Source: Sulfitobacter delicatus
GTDB taxonomy: Bacteria; Pseudomonadota; Alphaproteobacteria; Rhodobacterales; Rhodobacteraceae
Direction of reading: 5' to 3'
Length of the DNA stretch: 64,000 bases
Assembly (NCBI RefSeq): GCF_900102535.1
Contig: NZ_FNBP01000008.1
Location: forward strand, 106,305 to 170,304
Part shown: positions 24,671-33,162 of the stretch, in pieces
How the letters are laid out: each line of letters opens with the position of its first letter
Position numbering within the stretch: position 1 is the first letter of the stretch
Notes under the pieces: generated by a model
Told to the model about the DNA's origin: nothing
Databases searched by the model: none
The model's input: the letters and a program-made list of their open reading frames with translations, nothing else
Made by a program: the position numbers and the translations under genes

Positions 24671-26689
24671 CTACTTGAGTGCTGAATTTATTGCGGTGAT
24701 TAGCTTTCCCCAGTTTTCTTTTTCTCCTGTGGTCAGCTCCTCAAATCCGTGATCCCGAGACCAGCGAATGAATGCCTTTGCTAATTTATACTTGGAGAAA
24801 TCATCAAATTTACCTGCAAATACATCCACAATAGGTCTTGTTTTCTGAGTGGCAGCTTCGGCTGTAACATCCCAGCCCTCACCGGCACCAACTGCAACAA
24901 GCGTTTCGCGGAGCAAGTCCTCAATCTCAGATTTCGCGACTTCAGAGGTAATGTAATCGCTGGTCCGTAGAATTCGCTTGCTTCCCAACGTGTGGACCAA
25001 CACCTCTTGCTTTGCTGCATTGTCTCCTGCTGAATCTGCATCCAATAACGCTGCAACCTTCAGATCTTGTGCATGAAGGATGGTGGCAAAGTAGGCTACT
25101 TTTCCAGCCGTATTTGCGGGAACAAGTGCAATTTTCGGATCCAGAGCAGCCTCTCCGGCCGCTCCAAACAAACCACTTACACTTTCCAGATACCAATAGT
25201 CAGTCAGTCCTTCCAGAATGAAATTCTTCTTCTGAGTAAACAAGCTTTGCGCAAGTTCATATCCAAGAGCCTCTTGTAGCGGAAGCAAGGCGGCTGGGTC
25301 ATTTGCTGTGATAGAGGTATGCACTTTGGTACCGATCTTACGATCCTTCATTTCAACAACGCGAACCAAATCAAGTTCGTTGGGTCCCACCAAGAACGGT
25401 GAATGCGTCGTGTAAATCGTCTGATTATCTGTCGACAATCTCGAGATCGTGGAGCGGAACTCTTTTTGCTTCAGTGCATGTAGGCTTACACCTGGTTCAT
25501 CGAGCAACAGTATCGCATTTTCATGCTCGTCTTGAGCTTCTGCAAAAAAGACAACGAAGAATGATACCAGCCATTGAAAGCCCTCAGAGCGTTGATCAAG
25601 CTCGATCTCCACCCCGAGGTCATCCTGGACAACAACTTTGAGGTATTGGCCATCCACCTTTAGGCGAAGATTGTCCGCTTCCCCCTTGCTCTTATCTGGA
25701 ACCCAGACCTTACGAATTTCTTCAGTCAGTCGGACCTCTGCCGCATTCAATTGATATTGCCGCTTATCGAGTTGGTCTCGATACGCTTGCATTGCGGCCG
25801 CATCGCCTGCTGGCGGTTCGTTCGCATCGCCCAAATCAGCAAGCTCTTTTGCCGTGAATCCGAGTAGTTTCAGGAGACATGAATTGCCGTAGTCATATTG
25901 GTCGTCATCCAGAACGCCCGTTTCCAATCTTCTGGCAAGATGGCGCAAATGGATGTTCGGCCGAACTCTGAAGTAATTGTTAAACAAAACAAATAAAGGT
26001 CTTCGGCTGGAAAGCTCAGAAAGAATTTCTTTTCTCTTTTCAACAAAGTCAATTATATCCGTTAGGCGGTCAAGCCGATCTTCTTCTTTTTCGTTGTCTT
26101 CATCTACGGTTGGCGTCGCTTTGGTCAGCCAAGCTTTGAGTTCACTTGCCTGTTCCGATGTAAGGAAAACACCTTCGGAAAGCTTTGAAGTGATCTCAGC
26201 CAACTCATTGCTCAATCGAGCGGTTGGGGTTGCACCTTCCGGTGTAGCTGCTTGTTGCTCATCCAAATGAGCACACAGCCTTGTCAGGTCTTTTTGAATG
26301 CTGCCAAGGGTCGGACGCGAAGGCGCTCCGTTTAGTCTATGCCAACCCGAGTTATCCAAGTTTCTGCCATAGGTATAGGAGCAGCAACCCCATTCACTCG
26401 GGACAATGTCTCCGTCATCCTCAAGGGAAAATTCGGCCTCCACGACCGTAGTGTTGGAGGGATCAACTTTGCCCGTCGTGATGTCGTTGAAATTTCGCCG
26501 CGGATAATCCCGCAAAGAGTCAAATTGTTTGACGCCCGCTGGTGGATTAATTTGCTGTAGCGCCTGTAAAACCGCGCTTTTGCCAGCTTCGTTGGGGCCG
26601 ACTAAGATAGTCTTGCCGTTTTCGACCTCAAACTCTTCGGTATCAATAATGCTGCGGTAATTTTGAATTCTAACCTTTGAAAGACGCAA
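24671..26689 (-). CDS. OLD-family ATPase/TOPRIM nuclease
   Basis: 672 residues from a TTG (26,687-26,689), with AGGGAAA about 8 bp upstream. The N-terminal ABC-type ATPase starts MRLSKVRIQNYRSI with Walker A GPNEAGKSA (about 31-39); Walker B is ILLLDEPGVSLHA (about 396), followed by the QTIYTTHSPF switch histidine. The C-terminal TOPRIM domain has Glu in ILEGLTDYWYLE (about 494) and the acidic DxD in LLDADSAGDN (about 552). This is the overcoming-lysogenisation-defect nuclease architecture; such proteins act in phage defence (stand-alone OLD, or Gabija/PARIS with partners). No UvrD-like GajB or other known partner is adjacent. The gene is visibly more AT-rich than the core genome, which fits horizontal acquisition. 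Confidence 0.9.
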   Translation of the reverse strand: MRLSKVRIQNYRSIIDTEEFEVENGKTILVGPNEAGKSAVLQALQQINPPAGVKQFDSLRDYPRRNFNDITTGKVDPSNTTVVEAEFSLEDDGDIVPSEWGCCSYTYGRNLDNSGWHRLNGAPSRPTLGSIQKDLTRLCAHLDEQQAATPEGATPTARLSNELAEITSKLSEGVFLTSEQASELKAWLTKATPTVDEDNEKEEDRLDRLTDIIDFVEKRKEILSELSSRRPLFVLFNNYFRVRPNIHLRHLARRLETGVLDDDQYDYGNSCLLKLLGFTAKELADLGDANEPPAGDAAAMQAYRDQLDKRQYQLNAAEVRLTEEIRKVWVPDKSKGEADNLRLKVDGQYLKVVVQDDLGVEIELDQRSEGFQWLVSFFVVFFAEAQDEHENAILLLDEPGVSLHALKQKEFRSTISRLSTDNQTIYTTHSPFLVGPNELDLVRVVEMKDRKIGTKVHTSITANDPAALLPLQEALGYELAQSLFTQKKNFILEGLTDYWYLESVSGLFGAAGEAALDPKIALVPANTAGKVAYFATILHAQDLKVAALLDADSAGDNAAKQEVLVHTLGSKRILRTSDYITSEVAKSEIEDLLRETLVAVGAGEGWDVTAEAATQKTRPIVDVFAGKFDDFSKYKLAKAFIRWSRDHGFEELTTGEKENWGKLITAINSALK

Positions 26690-27295
26690 TGCTCATTTCC
26701 CTAACACATGAATTTAACTCAACCCTACGATGATAGTGGGTTAGAAACATACCACATTCAAGCGTGTAACCAGCGCTAAAACTGAGGCTATGAGTGCTCA
26801 GCGAAACAGTGTTAACGCCCCTGAAGCTTTGACCAAAGTGGCCTCCGGTGAAAAAGCCAAGGCTGATACAGAACTCGGCTGAGGTCTGGAAGCTTCGGGT
26901 TTTCACCAGCGGCTGGTTCATGATGGATCCCGGCACGCATAGCAGGCGTGCGTACTATGGGGGCCAGACGGCGTCTTTTGGGAACAGTCATCCTCTCCTT
27001 GCTTCCAAGAACCGCGATCGAAGTCGTTCCGCTGCTTACATACTCAGTCTCGCGATGTTTATTGATGGAAAAACATATCCCAGTTCCTCGAAAAACCCAT
27101 GCGAAAAAAAATTCTAAAGTTTTTTCTTCGCGAAATTTCGAATTGACCAATGTTGTTACCGTGAGACGAAACGCACCATCATTTGCTCAAGAAATCACAG
27201 GAGAAAAACGAAGAATCCTCAGGCATGAACCCCGAAATGAAGCCGAAGAACAGGCATCTCCACTCTTGGATACACTCAAGCAAAGGATGAAAAAT
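26690..27295. other. 600-bp AT-rich gene-free region in the island
   Basis: It separates the OLD nuclease (minus) from a small gene (plus), so it should hold both promoters. It contains an AT hairpin at 27,101-27,131 (GCGAA-A6 / T6-C-TTCGC, loop TTCTAAAG) and a TTGACC element near 27,142 that could be a -35 box for the 27,296 gene. An open frame from 26,948 runs in phase with that gene but lacks a start with a ribosome site and protein-like features. Confidence 0.5.
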
Positions 27296-27631
27296 ATGAC
27301 GAACCACAACTCAAACAACGATCTTTTTGGCAACGCTGTCGATGCTGTCAGGGAGCACCTTCACAACGAAGGTGCAAGTTTGTGCACCTTGCTGGAAGCC
27401 CTCGAAGATCATTCTGCTCTCGACGCATTTCTCGATCTGAACATGGAGTTCGGGAAAGTTGATCCGGATGCGCCTGCAATACAGGGTGCTCTTCTGACGA
27501 TCGTTGACCGGCTCGGAAGCCAGTCCTTCGAACACTTAGATATCCTCGCCCGCGTGATGAATTCACCCACTTCGGATGCAACCCGGTGGCACGGAGCGAA
27601 GGTGTCTGATCTGGTTGCACGGTTCCTTTAA
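27296..27631 (+). CDS. Hypothetical acidic protein
   Basis: 111 residues from the ATG at 27,296 with AAAGGA about 9 bp upstream (an in-frame ATG at 27,287 overlaps that site). Mostly helical by composition, acidic, no cysteines apart from one in ASLCTLLEALE, no signal peptide. Segments VDAVREHLHNEGASL and LDILARVMNSPTSDATRW show no family I know. It is divergent from the OLD nuclease across a 600-bp AT-rich region. Possible accessory protein of the island; no function can be assigned. Confidence 0.6.
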   Translation: MTNHNSNNDLFGNAVDAVREHLHNEGASLCTLLEALEDHSALDAFLDLNMEFGKVDPDAPAIQGALLTIVDRLGSQSFEHLDILARVMNSPTSDATRWHGAKVSDLVARFL

Positions 27632-27703
27632 CGACCGATCCCCCATTTCATACCGCGTTCGTCAACGAGCGCGGCTCATCTCGGCTGAGAACGGAGACTA
27701 TCA

Positions 27704-28030
27704 ATGGATATAAAGACTGATCTGCGTGAGGTGACTGTGTGGCTGCGTTGCAGGTACTCGGTGCGTCACGTGCACATTTGTATCACACGCCACTACTGCT
27801 GCGGGGAGGACCAGATTTCCCAAGTTAAGATCACGACGATGGGAAGATCAGCCGAAAAGTTGGCATCGGCTGCAAAAAAAGCATTTGAGGCATTAGGGTA
27901 CACTATCAACGACACAGGCGCAGACACCTACGTGATTAAAGAAGCAATGAGCGGCCTATCCAGTCATGAAGTTTTGGAGGCTTATGCACGAGTTGATGCC
28001 GCTGTGAACAAGGCAAGGTGCGAGCCGTAG
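27704..28030 (+). CDS. Hypothetical small protein
   Basis: 108 residues from the ATG at 27,704, preceded by AACGGAGA. The N-terminal 40 residues contain HVHICITRHYCCGEDQ, a Cys/His cluster that could bind metal or could indicate that the true start is the ATG at 27,839 (MGRSAEKLASAAKKAFEALGYTI). The C-terminal part is a simple alpha-beta pattern (AFEALGYTINDTGADTYVI). It follows the 27,296 gene by 72 bp on the same strand. Not recognised. Confidence 0.5.
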   Translation: MDIKTDLREVTVWLRCRYSVRHVHICITRHYCCGEDQISQVKITTMGRSAEKLASAAKKAFEALGYTINDTGADTYVIKEAMSGLSSHEVLEAYARVDAAVNKARCEP

Positions 28031-28250
28031 TCGCGGGGCTATTCTATTATGCTCTCATCGTAAAACCCCACTCTCGATGATCGGATAGCAAAGCCTGTCA
28101 CCCTCGGCAGGTACGAGCCTCGACTCTGGATCGGGCGTCGGATTTTTCATTGATTTTCTTTGTCGTTGAAGAATTCGGCCAAAGGTCCCGATGCAGAGTC
28201 GCTGACCTTAGCCAACCGGTCAAAGGAAAGCAATTTGGAGAAATGTTTAC

Positions 28251-29345
28251 TTGGCAAACCCTTGGACACCTATCTGGCAGCAGAAAGACTCAGTTTGGAT
28301 TATCGACTTCCGTGTGGGAGCCAGACGCATCCGCCGTCGCCTTCCGATCAAAGAAAAAGCCTTGCGCACGACGGCAGAACGAATGGCGCATGAAATTTAT
28401 AATGAGGCGTGGAAGAAAGAAGTTCAGCCATCCCAATCCAGCAATAAGATATCATTCGCGAAAGCCGCTGAACTATACGAAATGAGCGGTGGTGAGGCGC
28501 GCTTTCTGCCAAAGCTTGTTCGATATTTCGGAAGCGACACGTGGATCGATGACATCGATGAAATAATGATCGCCAAAGCGGCAAATGATCTCCACCCCGG
28601 GGCCAAGCCAGATACCCTGCGCCGCCAAGTCCGTGTCCCAGTGCGTGCTATCCAGAACTTTATCGCAGGGAAACGGCGCCAAAAATCGACGGATGTCCGA
28701 CGCCTCCGGTGGTTGTCCCCCGAAGAGGCAGAACGGCTCCTTGCAGCTGCCGGCGCCCCCGGTACTGTGGGTTTGAAGGACCCAAATCTGGAAACTCTTC
28801 GGAAGATTAGTTTCATGCTCGGAACCGGAGCAGGCCCGGGTGAAACCATGACCTTGGATCCAAGTGGTTGGAATCCGACAACGCGTCAATGGTGGTTGGA
28901 CGGCACCAAGACCGTTTATCGCCCAAGGTTTGTTGTCCTACCCCAGCGAGCCGTGAATTTGGTCGGCCCAATTCCAGAGACCGGAACAGCATTCCCAGCT
29001 CCAAATGGCCAGCCGTACAAAATTCACGCGAACCGTGGTGCTCAGATGGCAGTTGCTTTTGGAAAAGTCCGCGACGGGGCAGGGCTTGGCCCAGACGTCG
29101 TCCCTTACACTTTGAGGCACACTTGGGCCACCTGGTTCTATGCGCAAACAAAAGACTGGGCTGCCCTGCTTGATCAAGGCGGCTGGGGGCGTTCAGACAC
29201 AGCCAACCGGTATCGAAAGATCGCCCCTGCTGACCTTGCCAATAGATTGCTGGCCCATGGGTGGGATTTTCGGCCGGAACAGGGTGCGCCGGTTCGATTT
29301 GGCGAACTTGTATCCGTGAACTTCCAAGGGTCGGGTGCAGGTTGA
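28251..29345 (+). CDS. Tyrosine-type integrase 2
   Basis: 364 residues from a TTG at 28,251 with TTGGAGAA about 9 bp upstream; the start gives MANPWTPIWQQKDS, which aligns with PWTPKWKNND of integrase 1. Box II is VPYTLRHTWATW (about 285), followed by QGGWGRSDTANRYRK with Tyr near 321. As in integrase 1, box I reads GTGAGPGETM (about 191-197), so Gly replaces the first catalytic Arg. Domain spacing matches integrase 1 throughout, so the two are paralogues. A 52-nt hairpin follows 33 bp after the stop. No excisionase-like helix-turn-helix gene could be found upstream. Confidence 0.88.
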   Translation: MANPWTPIWQQKDSVWIIDFRVGARRIRRRLPIKEKALRTTAERMAHEIYNEAWKKEVQPSQSSNKISFAKAAELYEMSGGEARFLPKLVRYFGSDTWIDDIDEIMIAKAANDLHPGAKPDTLRRQVRVPVRAIQNFIAGKRRQKSTDVRRLRWLSPEEAERLLAAAGAPGTVGLKDPNLETLRKISFMLGTGAGPGETMTLDPSGWNPTTRQWWLDGTKTVYRPRFVVLPQRAVNLVGPIPETGTAFPAPNGQPYKIHANRGAQMAVAFGKVRDGAGLGPDVVPYTLRHTWATWFYAQTKDWAALLDQGGWGRSDTANRYRKIAPADLANRLLAHGWDFRPEQGAPVRFGELVSVNFQGSGAG

Positions 29346-29378
29346 TGCCCCACTGCGTTTTGGAAGTTTTTGTCACTT

Positions 29379-29430
29379 CGATTTTCTTGTTTCACGCTCT
29401 TTCTGTCGAGAGCGCGAAACACGAAAATCG
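29379..29430. repeat. 52-nt near-perfect hairpin after integrase 2
   Basis: Arms of 22 nt (29,379-29,400 and 29,409-29,430) pair with only two mismatches around an 8-nt loop (TTCTGTCG); the outer ends are CGATTTTC / GAAAATCG. A TTCTTTT run follows on the plus strand. It may terminate integrase 2 or be a recombination or att-associated structure. Confidence 0.75.
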
Positions 29431-29568
29431 TCGTTCTTTTATACTTGGGACTGACAAGAAAACTCTCCGCTGCTCACAGAAGTCGGTCCATTTACTGCTC
29501 GGTTGGAAAAGGAGGGATCCGAGCGCTTGACCCCGCCACGAATGGCGCAAGCAACAAAGGAGACTACC

Positions 29569-29982
29569 ATGAATATTCAAACCATCCAGCGCGATCATAA
29601 GACGATGGACGATCGCCTCAAAGCGTGTCGACAGTTTTTCCATCAACACGGCACCGCCGCAGTAAATGTTTCGACTTTGCTGGGCGGCGACCGGGAGTGC
29701 AGGAAATGTCTCCGGCTTATCTCGGAGATTGGTGACGCACAGATGCTGACCCGGTCACACAGGCTCTCACTCGTTGGCTTGCATAAGCTCTATACTCAAT
29801 ACGACGCCGCGGACTTCGACAGTGAAGATTTCTGGTATGTCGACATTCAGCCCGATGATCCGTGTGTCATAGAAATCTGTCTTCTGGCAGATCAACTTCT
29901 CAAGCTTCTCGTCGCCATCGCTGACGACGATGAGATTTCTACCTTTATTGCCCAGGAAGCGGCCACCCACGCGGTGGCATAG
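29569..29982 (+). CDS. Hypothetical protein
   Basis: 137 residues from the ATG at 29,569 with AAAGGAGA 6 bp upstream; a frame extension to 29,503 is not needed. It is acidic in the C-terminal half (YDAADFDSEDFWYVDIQPDDP) with a CRKC pair near residue 45 and a helical, hydrophobic patch ICLLADQLLKLLVAIADD. No named family recognised. It is the first gene beyond the hairpin after integrase 2. Confidence 0.62.
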   Translation: MNIQTIQRDHKTMDDRLKACRQFFHQHGTAAVNVSTLLGGDRECRKCLRLISEIGDAQMLTRSHRLSLVGLHKLYTQYDAADFDSEDFWYVDIQPDDPCVIEICLLADQLLKLLVAIADDDEISTFIAQEAATHAVA

Positions 29983-30152
29983 GGCCTCTATCTGACCTGG
30001 GTCCGAAATGTGCGTGGAAATCCGCACCTTTTGGATCCATGTCGTAGGCAATCTAATTTTAGAAAAGACCCGTTTAGAAACCTCTTTGAATTCCTTCCTG
30101 CAGCTTGTTGTTTTACCATGACAAATATAGCTGTCTTGCTTAACTTAACAGG

Positions 30153-30792
30153 ATGAGTTCAAGCGATTGGTCCGATCCAGAAAATGACGCAGTAGTCGCA
30201 TCCTATTTTGCGATGCTTAGCGATGAATTGTCCAACCGCTCCTACAATAAGGCGGCTCATAACAGGGTGCTGCAAGGGCAAATCGGGCGCAGTCGGGGAT
30301 CGATTGAGTTCAAACTCTGCAATGTGTCAGCAGTGTTCCGAGGGTTTGGTCTTCCACTGATCAAAGGTTACCGACCCCGTTTCAATTTCCAGATGTCCTT
30401 GGCAGAGGCAGCGTCGCGATGGCTGGCTCGGAATCCTGAATGGGAACTGGCACTTCACAAAAAGGAGATCAGACAAATGGCGGAGCCATCACCACTTTTT
30501 GTGGGCGTGGCTGCGAAATTCAGAAACACCAGAGGAGAGAGCAAAGCTGTCCCTCTCATACAAGACGTTGCGCTGGTCCCAAGAGAGAGAGTGGCGGATA
30601 TTCGCGCCAACACAAGGTAAACAAAAGTATAGAAAAATATCGACCGTATCCGCCGTTTATATTGGCGCGAGAGTTGAGGAGGAGGATAGGAAACAGTTTA
30701 TTAGAAGAATGAGGGCGATCAAAATTCCAGTCTATAAGATGAGAATCAATAGCTACCAGTTGGGATTTTCCACTGTTGCACACAGAAAATAA
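30153..30792 (+). pseudogene. Two-frame fossil: HNH/DUF3883-type N-domain fused to a DUF2971 tail
   Basis: Frame A (30,153-30,620) encodes WSDPENDAVVASYFAMLSDEL, KAAHNRVLQGQIGRSRGSIEFKLCNVSAVF and LPLIKGYRPRFNFQ, which resembles the conserved N-terminal region found ahead of HNH or DUF3883 domains in restriction-like proteins. Frame B, about 30,497-30,792, encodes SYKTLRWSQEREWRIF, VYIGARVEEEDRKQF and KIPVYKMRI, which looks like the C-terminal end of a DUF2971 protein. The two pieces come from different families and lie in different frames, so I read this as a deletion junction between two decayed defence-type genes. Both assignments are from memory of the patterns. Confidence 0.55.
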
Positions 30793-31146
30793 CCGCGACA
30801 ACGATAGACCAGTGCAATCAGCTCAGGAAAACTAAATATCTCGCAACAAAAATTGAGGTTACAAGAGACTAATCTCACTAAAGCATGAACTGAGTTTTCC
30901 CGACGAGAGTCGGAAAAACCGCCATTCCTTGCGGATTCCGCGTCATCGAAGCTAAGGATGATGCGCCCGCAGCGAATTCCAAGAGGGTCCCGCACATCGG
31001 ACCTTGAAATAGATAAAATGCTGGTCTCTTACTCCAATGTCCTCTTCAGGGAAGCACGCCGCAGCGTATCACGACGCCGTGAAGGTCGGCTCAGGGCCGA
31101 TAGAGGTCTGACCATGTGTCTCGGCCTCGGCGGTAAGGCGATCGGA
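30793..31146. other. 350-bp gene-free stretch
   Basis: No supported gene. Composition changes from AT-rich to GC-rich near 30,950-31,060, so a boundary between differently acquired blocks may lie here. Confidence 0.4.
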
Positions 31147-32028
31147 TCAAAAACCCAGAAATGCCGCGCGTCGTTCCTGGAGAGCGCTGCAAAGGTAGTC
31201 GACGAAGAGCCGGACCCGGCGCACCCGGCGCAGATCGCTGTGCAGGAGAACCCAGGTCGAACGCCGCTGGTCGAGCTCGGTGCCGGGAACGCGTTGGATC
31301 TCGGGGAAGACAGCCGTGACCCAGGTCGCAAGGAAGGTCATCCCCGCGCCCGCGCGGACCAAGTGCAGATGCATTTCTGGGTCGGGCACAGAGTGGCGGA
31401 CGCTCGCCTCCGGAAAGGCGGATTCCGCGATCATGGTGGCAAGCTCGGGCACGTCCCCGTAACCGATCCAACTCAGACCGCGCCCGTTGCGGTCTGCCGC
31501 AGGTAGCGCCCGGTCGATGTAGTCCCGCGATGCCATCACGCCGATCGACAGTGGAAAGAGCTTGCGCCCCACTGCGTCGTCCTCGATCGCGGCGGCGTGG
31601 CGGATCGAGACGTCAGTCTCATTCCGAGCGATCGAGTCGAGCGTATAGGCAAGCCGCAGCTCGATCTCGATCTCAGGATAGAGCGCGGCAAATTCGGCCA
31701 GCACCGGCGCCAGCAGGTAATGAGCTGTCATAGGGTCGGCCGAGAGCCGGATGCGCCCAGCGGCCTCGCGGTCGAGCCCCTGCACCGCATTGAACCCCTT
31801 GAGCAATGCCGCCTCAGCTTCGAGCGCCTGCGGCAGCAGCCGCCGCCCGGCAGCGGTCAAGGACAGGCCTTCCGCGCTGCGCCGGAAGAGCTGCGTGCCG
31901 AGCTGTGCCTCAAGCGCCTCGACTTGGCGGCGCAGGGTTGCATGGGTCCCGCCCAGTTGCTCGGCCGCGGACCTGAGCGAGCCGTGTCGCGCAACGGCAA
32001 GGAAGGCGGGAAGGGATTTCCAGTCCAT
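31147..32028 (-). CDS. LysR-family transcriptional regulator
   Basis: 293 residues. N-terminal helix-turn-helix: FLAVARHGSLRSAAEQLGGT and LRRQVEALEAQLGTQLFRR (residues 9-50). The effector domain follows, with PMTAHYLLAPVLAEFAALYPEIEIEL. The gene is divergent from an alcohol dehydrogenase-like gene at 32,134 (105 bp between starts), its likely target. It belongs to the LysR subgroup that includes DsdC/GcvA-like proteins only loosely; the ligand is unknown. Confidence 0.9.
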   Translation of the reverse strand: MDWKSLPAFLAVARHGSLRSAAEQLGGTHATLRRQVEALEAQLGTQLFRRSAEGLSLTAAGRRLLPQALEAEAALLKGFNAVQGLDREAAGRIRLSADPMTAHYLLAPVLAEFAALYPEIEIELRLAYTLDSIARNETDVSIRHAAAIEDDAVGRKLFPLSIGVMASRDYIDRALPAADRNGRGLSWIGYGDVPELATMIAESAFPEASVRHSVPDPEMHLHLVRAGAGMTFLATWVTAVFPEIQRVPGTELDQRRSTWVLLHSDLRRVRRVRLFVDYLCSALQERRAAFLGF

Positions 32029-32133
32029 GCGTCATCCGGATCGTTTTTGAACCACAGTGGGGCATCATAGGCCCTGCGCGGAACGAATTGAAACCTTTAT
32101 TCCGATGGAAACCTAAGGAGCAAGGAGAACCCC

Positions 32134-33114
32134 ATGACCGCGACCCGCTCTGCTTGGCACATTCCTCGCTATGGCCGCCCCGACGTCCTCACCCCCGTCA
32201 CGCTTCCACTGGCCGAACCTGGCCCGTCAGAGGTGCTGATCCGCATCGAAGCTTCTGCCGTCACACGCGCCGACGGCATGATGCGCAAGGGTGAGCCACT
32301 GTTTGCCCGTCCTTTCCTTGGCCTGCGGCGTCCGCGGAACGGTCTGTCCGGAACTGGCCTGTCAGGCGAGGTAATCGCGATCGGCGACAAGGTCAGCCGC
32401 TTTGCACCGGGTGATATGGTCTTCGGCGAGGCCGGGATGCGCTTCGGAGCAAATGCCAGCCATATCTGCCTTGACGAGAGCGGGGTTCTGATGCTTAAGC
32501 CCGACAGCCTTTCGCATGAGGATGCGGCAGTTCTGTGCGACGGCGTGCTGACGTCATGGCACTACCTGTGCAACCTCGGTCGCGTCCGAAGCGGCGACCG
32601 TGTGCTGATCCTCGGCGGGGCTGGAAGCCTCGGCAGCGCCGCGGTGCAGATCGCCGCCGACATGGGCGCAGAGGTGACGGCCACCAGTAGCGCCCGCAAC
32701 GCCGATCTCGTGGCATCCCTCGGGGCCACCTGCGTGATAGACTACGCCACCAAAGAGGCATTGCTTCGCGGCGCCGGATACGATGTGATTTTCGATACGG
32801 TAGGCGTCACGTCCTTCTCTGCCGCCAAACCTGCGCTGGCCGAGGCGGGACGTTACCTGTGCCCGGTGCTGACGCTGAGGCGCTTACCCGCGGTCCTGTT
32901 GTCCAGTCTCATCGGCCGGAAACGCGCGATGTTCGCAGCCGTGGGTCTGGAAAAGCCACACCGTTTGCGTGCAATGCTGGCCGAGATTATAATCCTCATC
33001 GATCAAGGCCGCCTCGCGCCGGTCATGGATCGAATATATCCACTCGCCGATTTAAAAGAGGCCCATGCCTACGTCGAGACCGGGCACAAACGTGGCAACG
33101 TCGTCGTGGTGTGA
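32134..33114 (+). CDS. Zinc-independent MDR alcohol dehydrogenase / quinone oxidoreductase-like
   Basis: 326 residues of the medium-chain dehydrogenase/reductase superfamily. GroES-like N-domain, TGLSGEVIAIGDKVSRFAPGD, then Rossmann loop ILGGAGSLGSAAVQIAADMGA (about 166-185). No catalytic zinc ligand pattern (GHE) and no structural four-cysteine lobe are seen, pointing to the quinone oxidoreductase branch using NADPH. A GGAG site lies before the ATG at 32,134. It is divergent from a LysR gene. Substrate unknown. Confidence 0.88.
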   Translation: MTATRSAWHIPRYGRPDVLTPVTLPLAEPGPSEVLIRIEASAVTRADGMMRKGEPLFARPFLGLRRPRNGLSGTGLSGEVIAIGDKVSRFAPGDMVFGEAGMRFGANASHICLDESGVLMLKPDSLSHEDAAVLCDGVLTSWHYLCNLGRVRSGDRVLILGGAGSLGSAAVQIAADMGAEVTATSSARNADLVASLGATCVIDYATKEALLRGAGYDVIFDTVGVTSFSAAKPALAEAGRYLCPVLTLRRLPAVLLSSLIGRKRAMFAAVGLEKPHRLRAMLAEIIILIDQGRLAPVMDRIYPLADLKEAHAYVETGHKRGNVVVV

Positions 33115-33162
33115 TAGACGGGAACAACAATTTAGCCCCCAAATCTTACCGGAACTCCTATT

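Noticed and set aside
28150..28485. Possible excisionase gene ahead of integrase 2
   Set aside because: Overlaps integrase 2 by 235 bp and has no helix-turn-helix, unlike the gene ahead of integrase 1.
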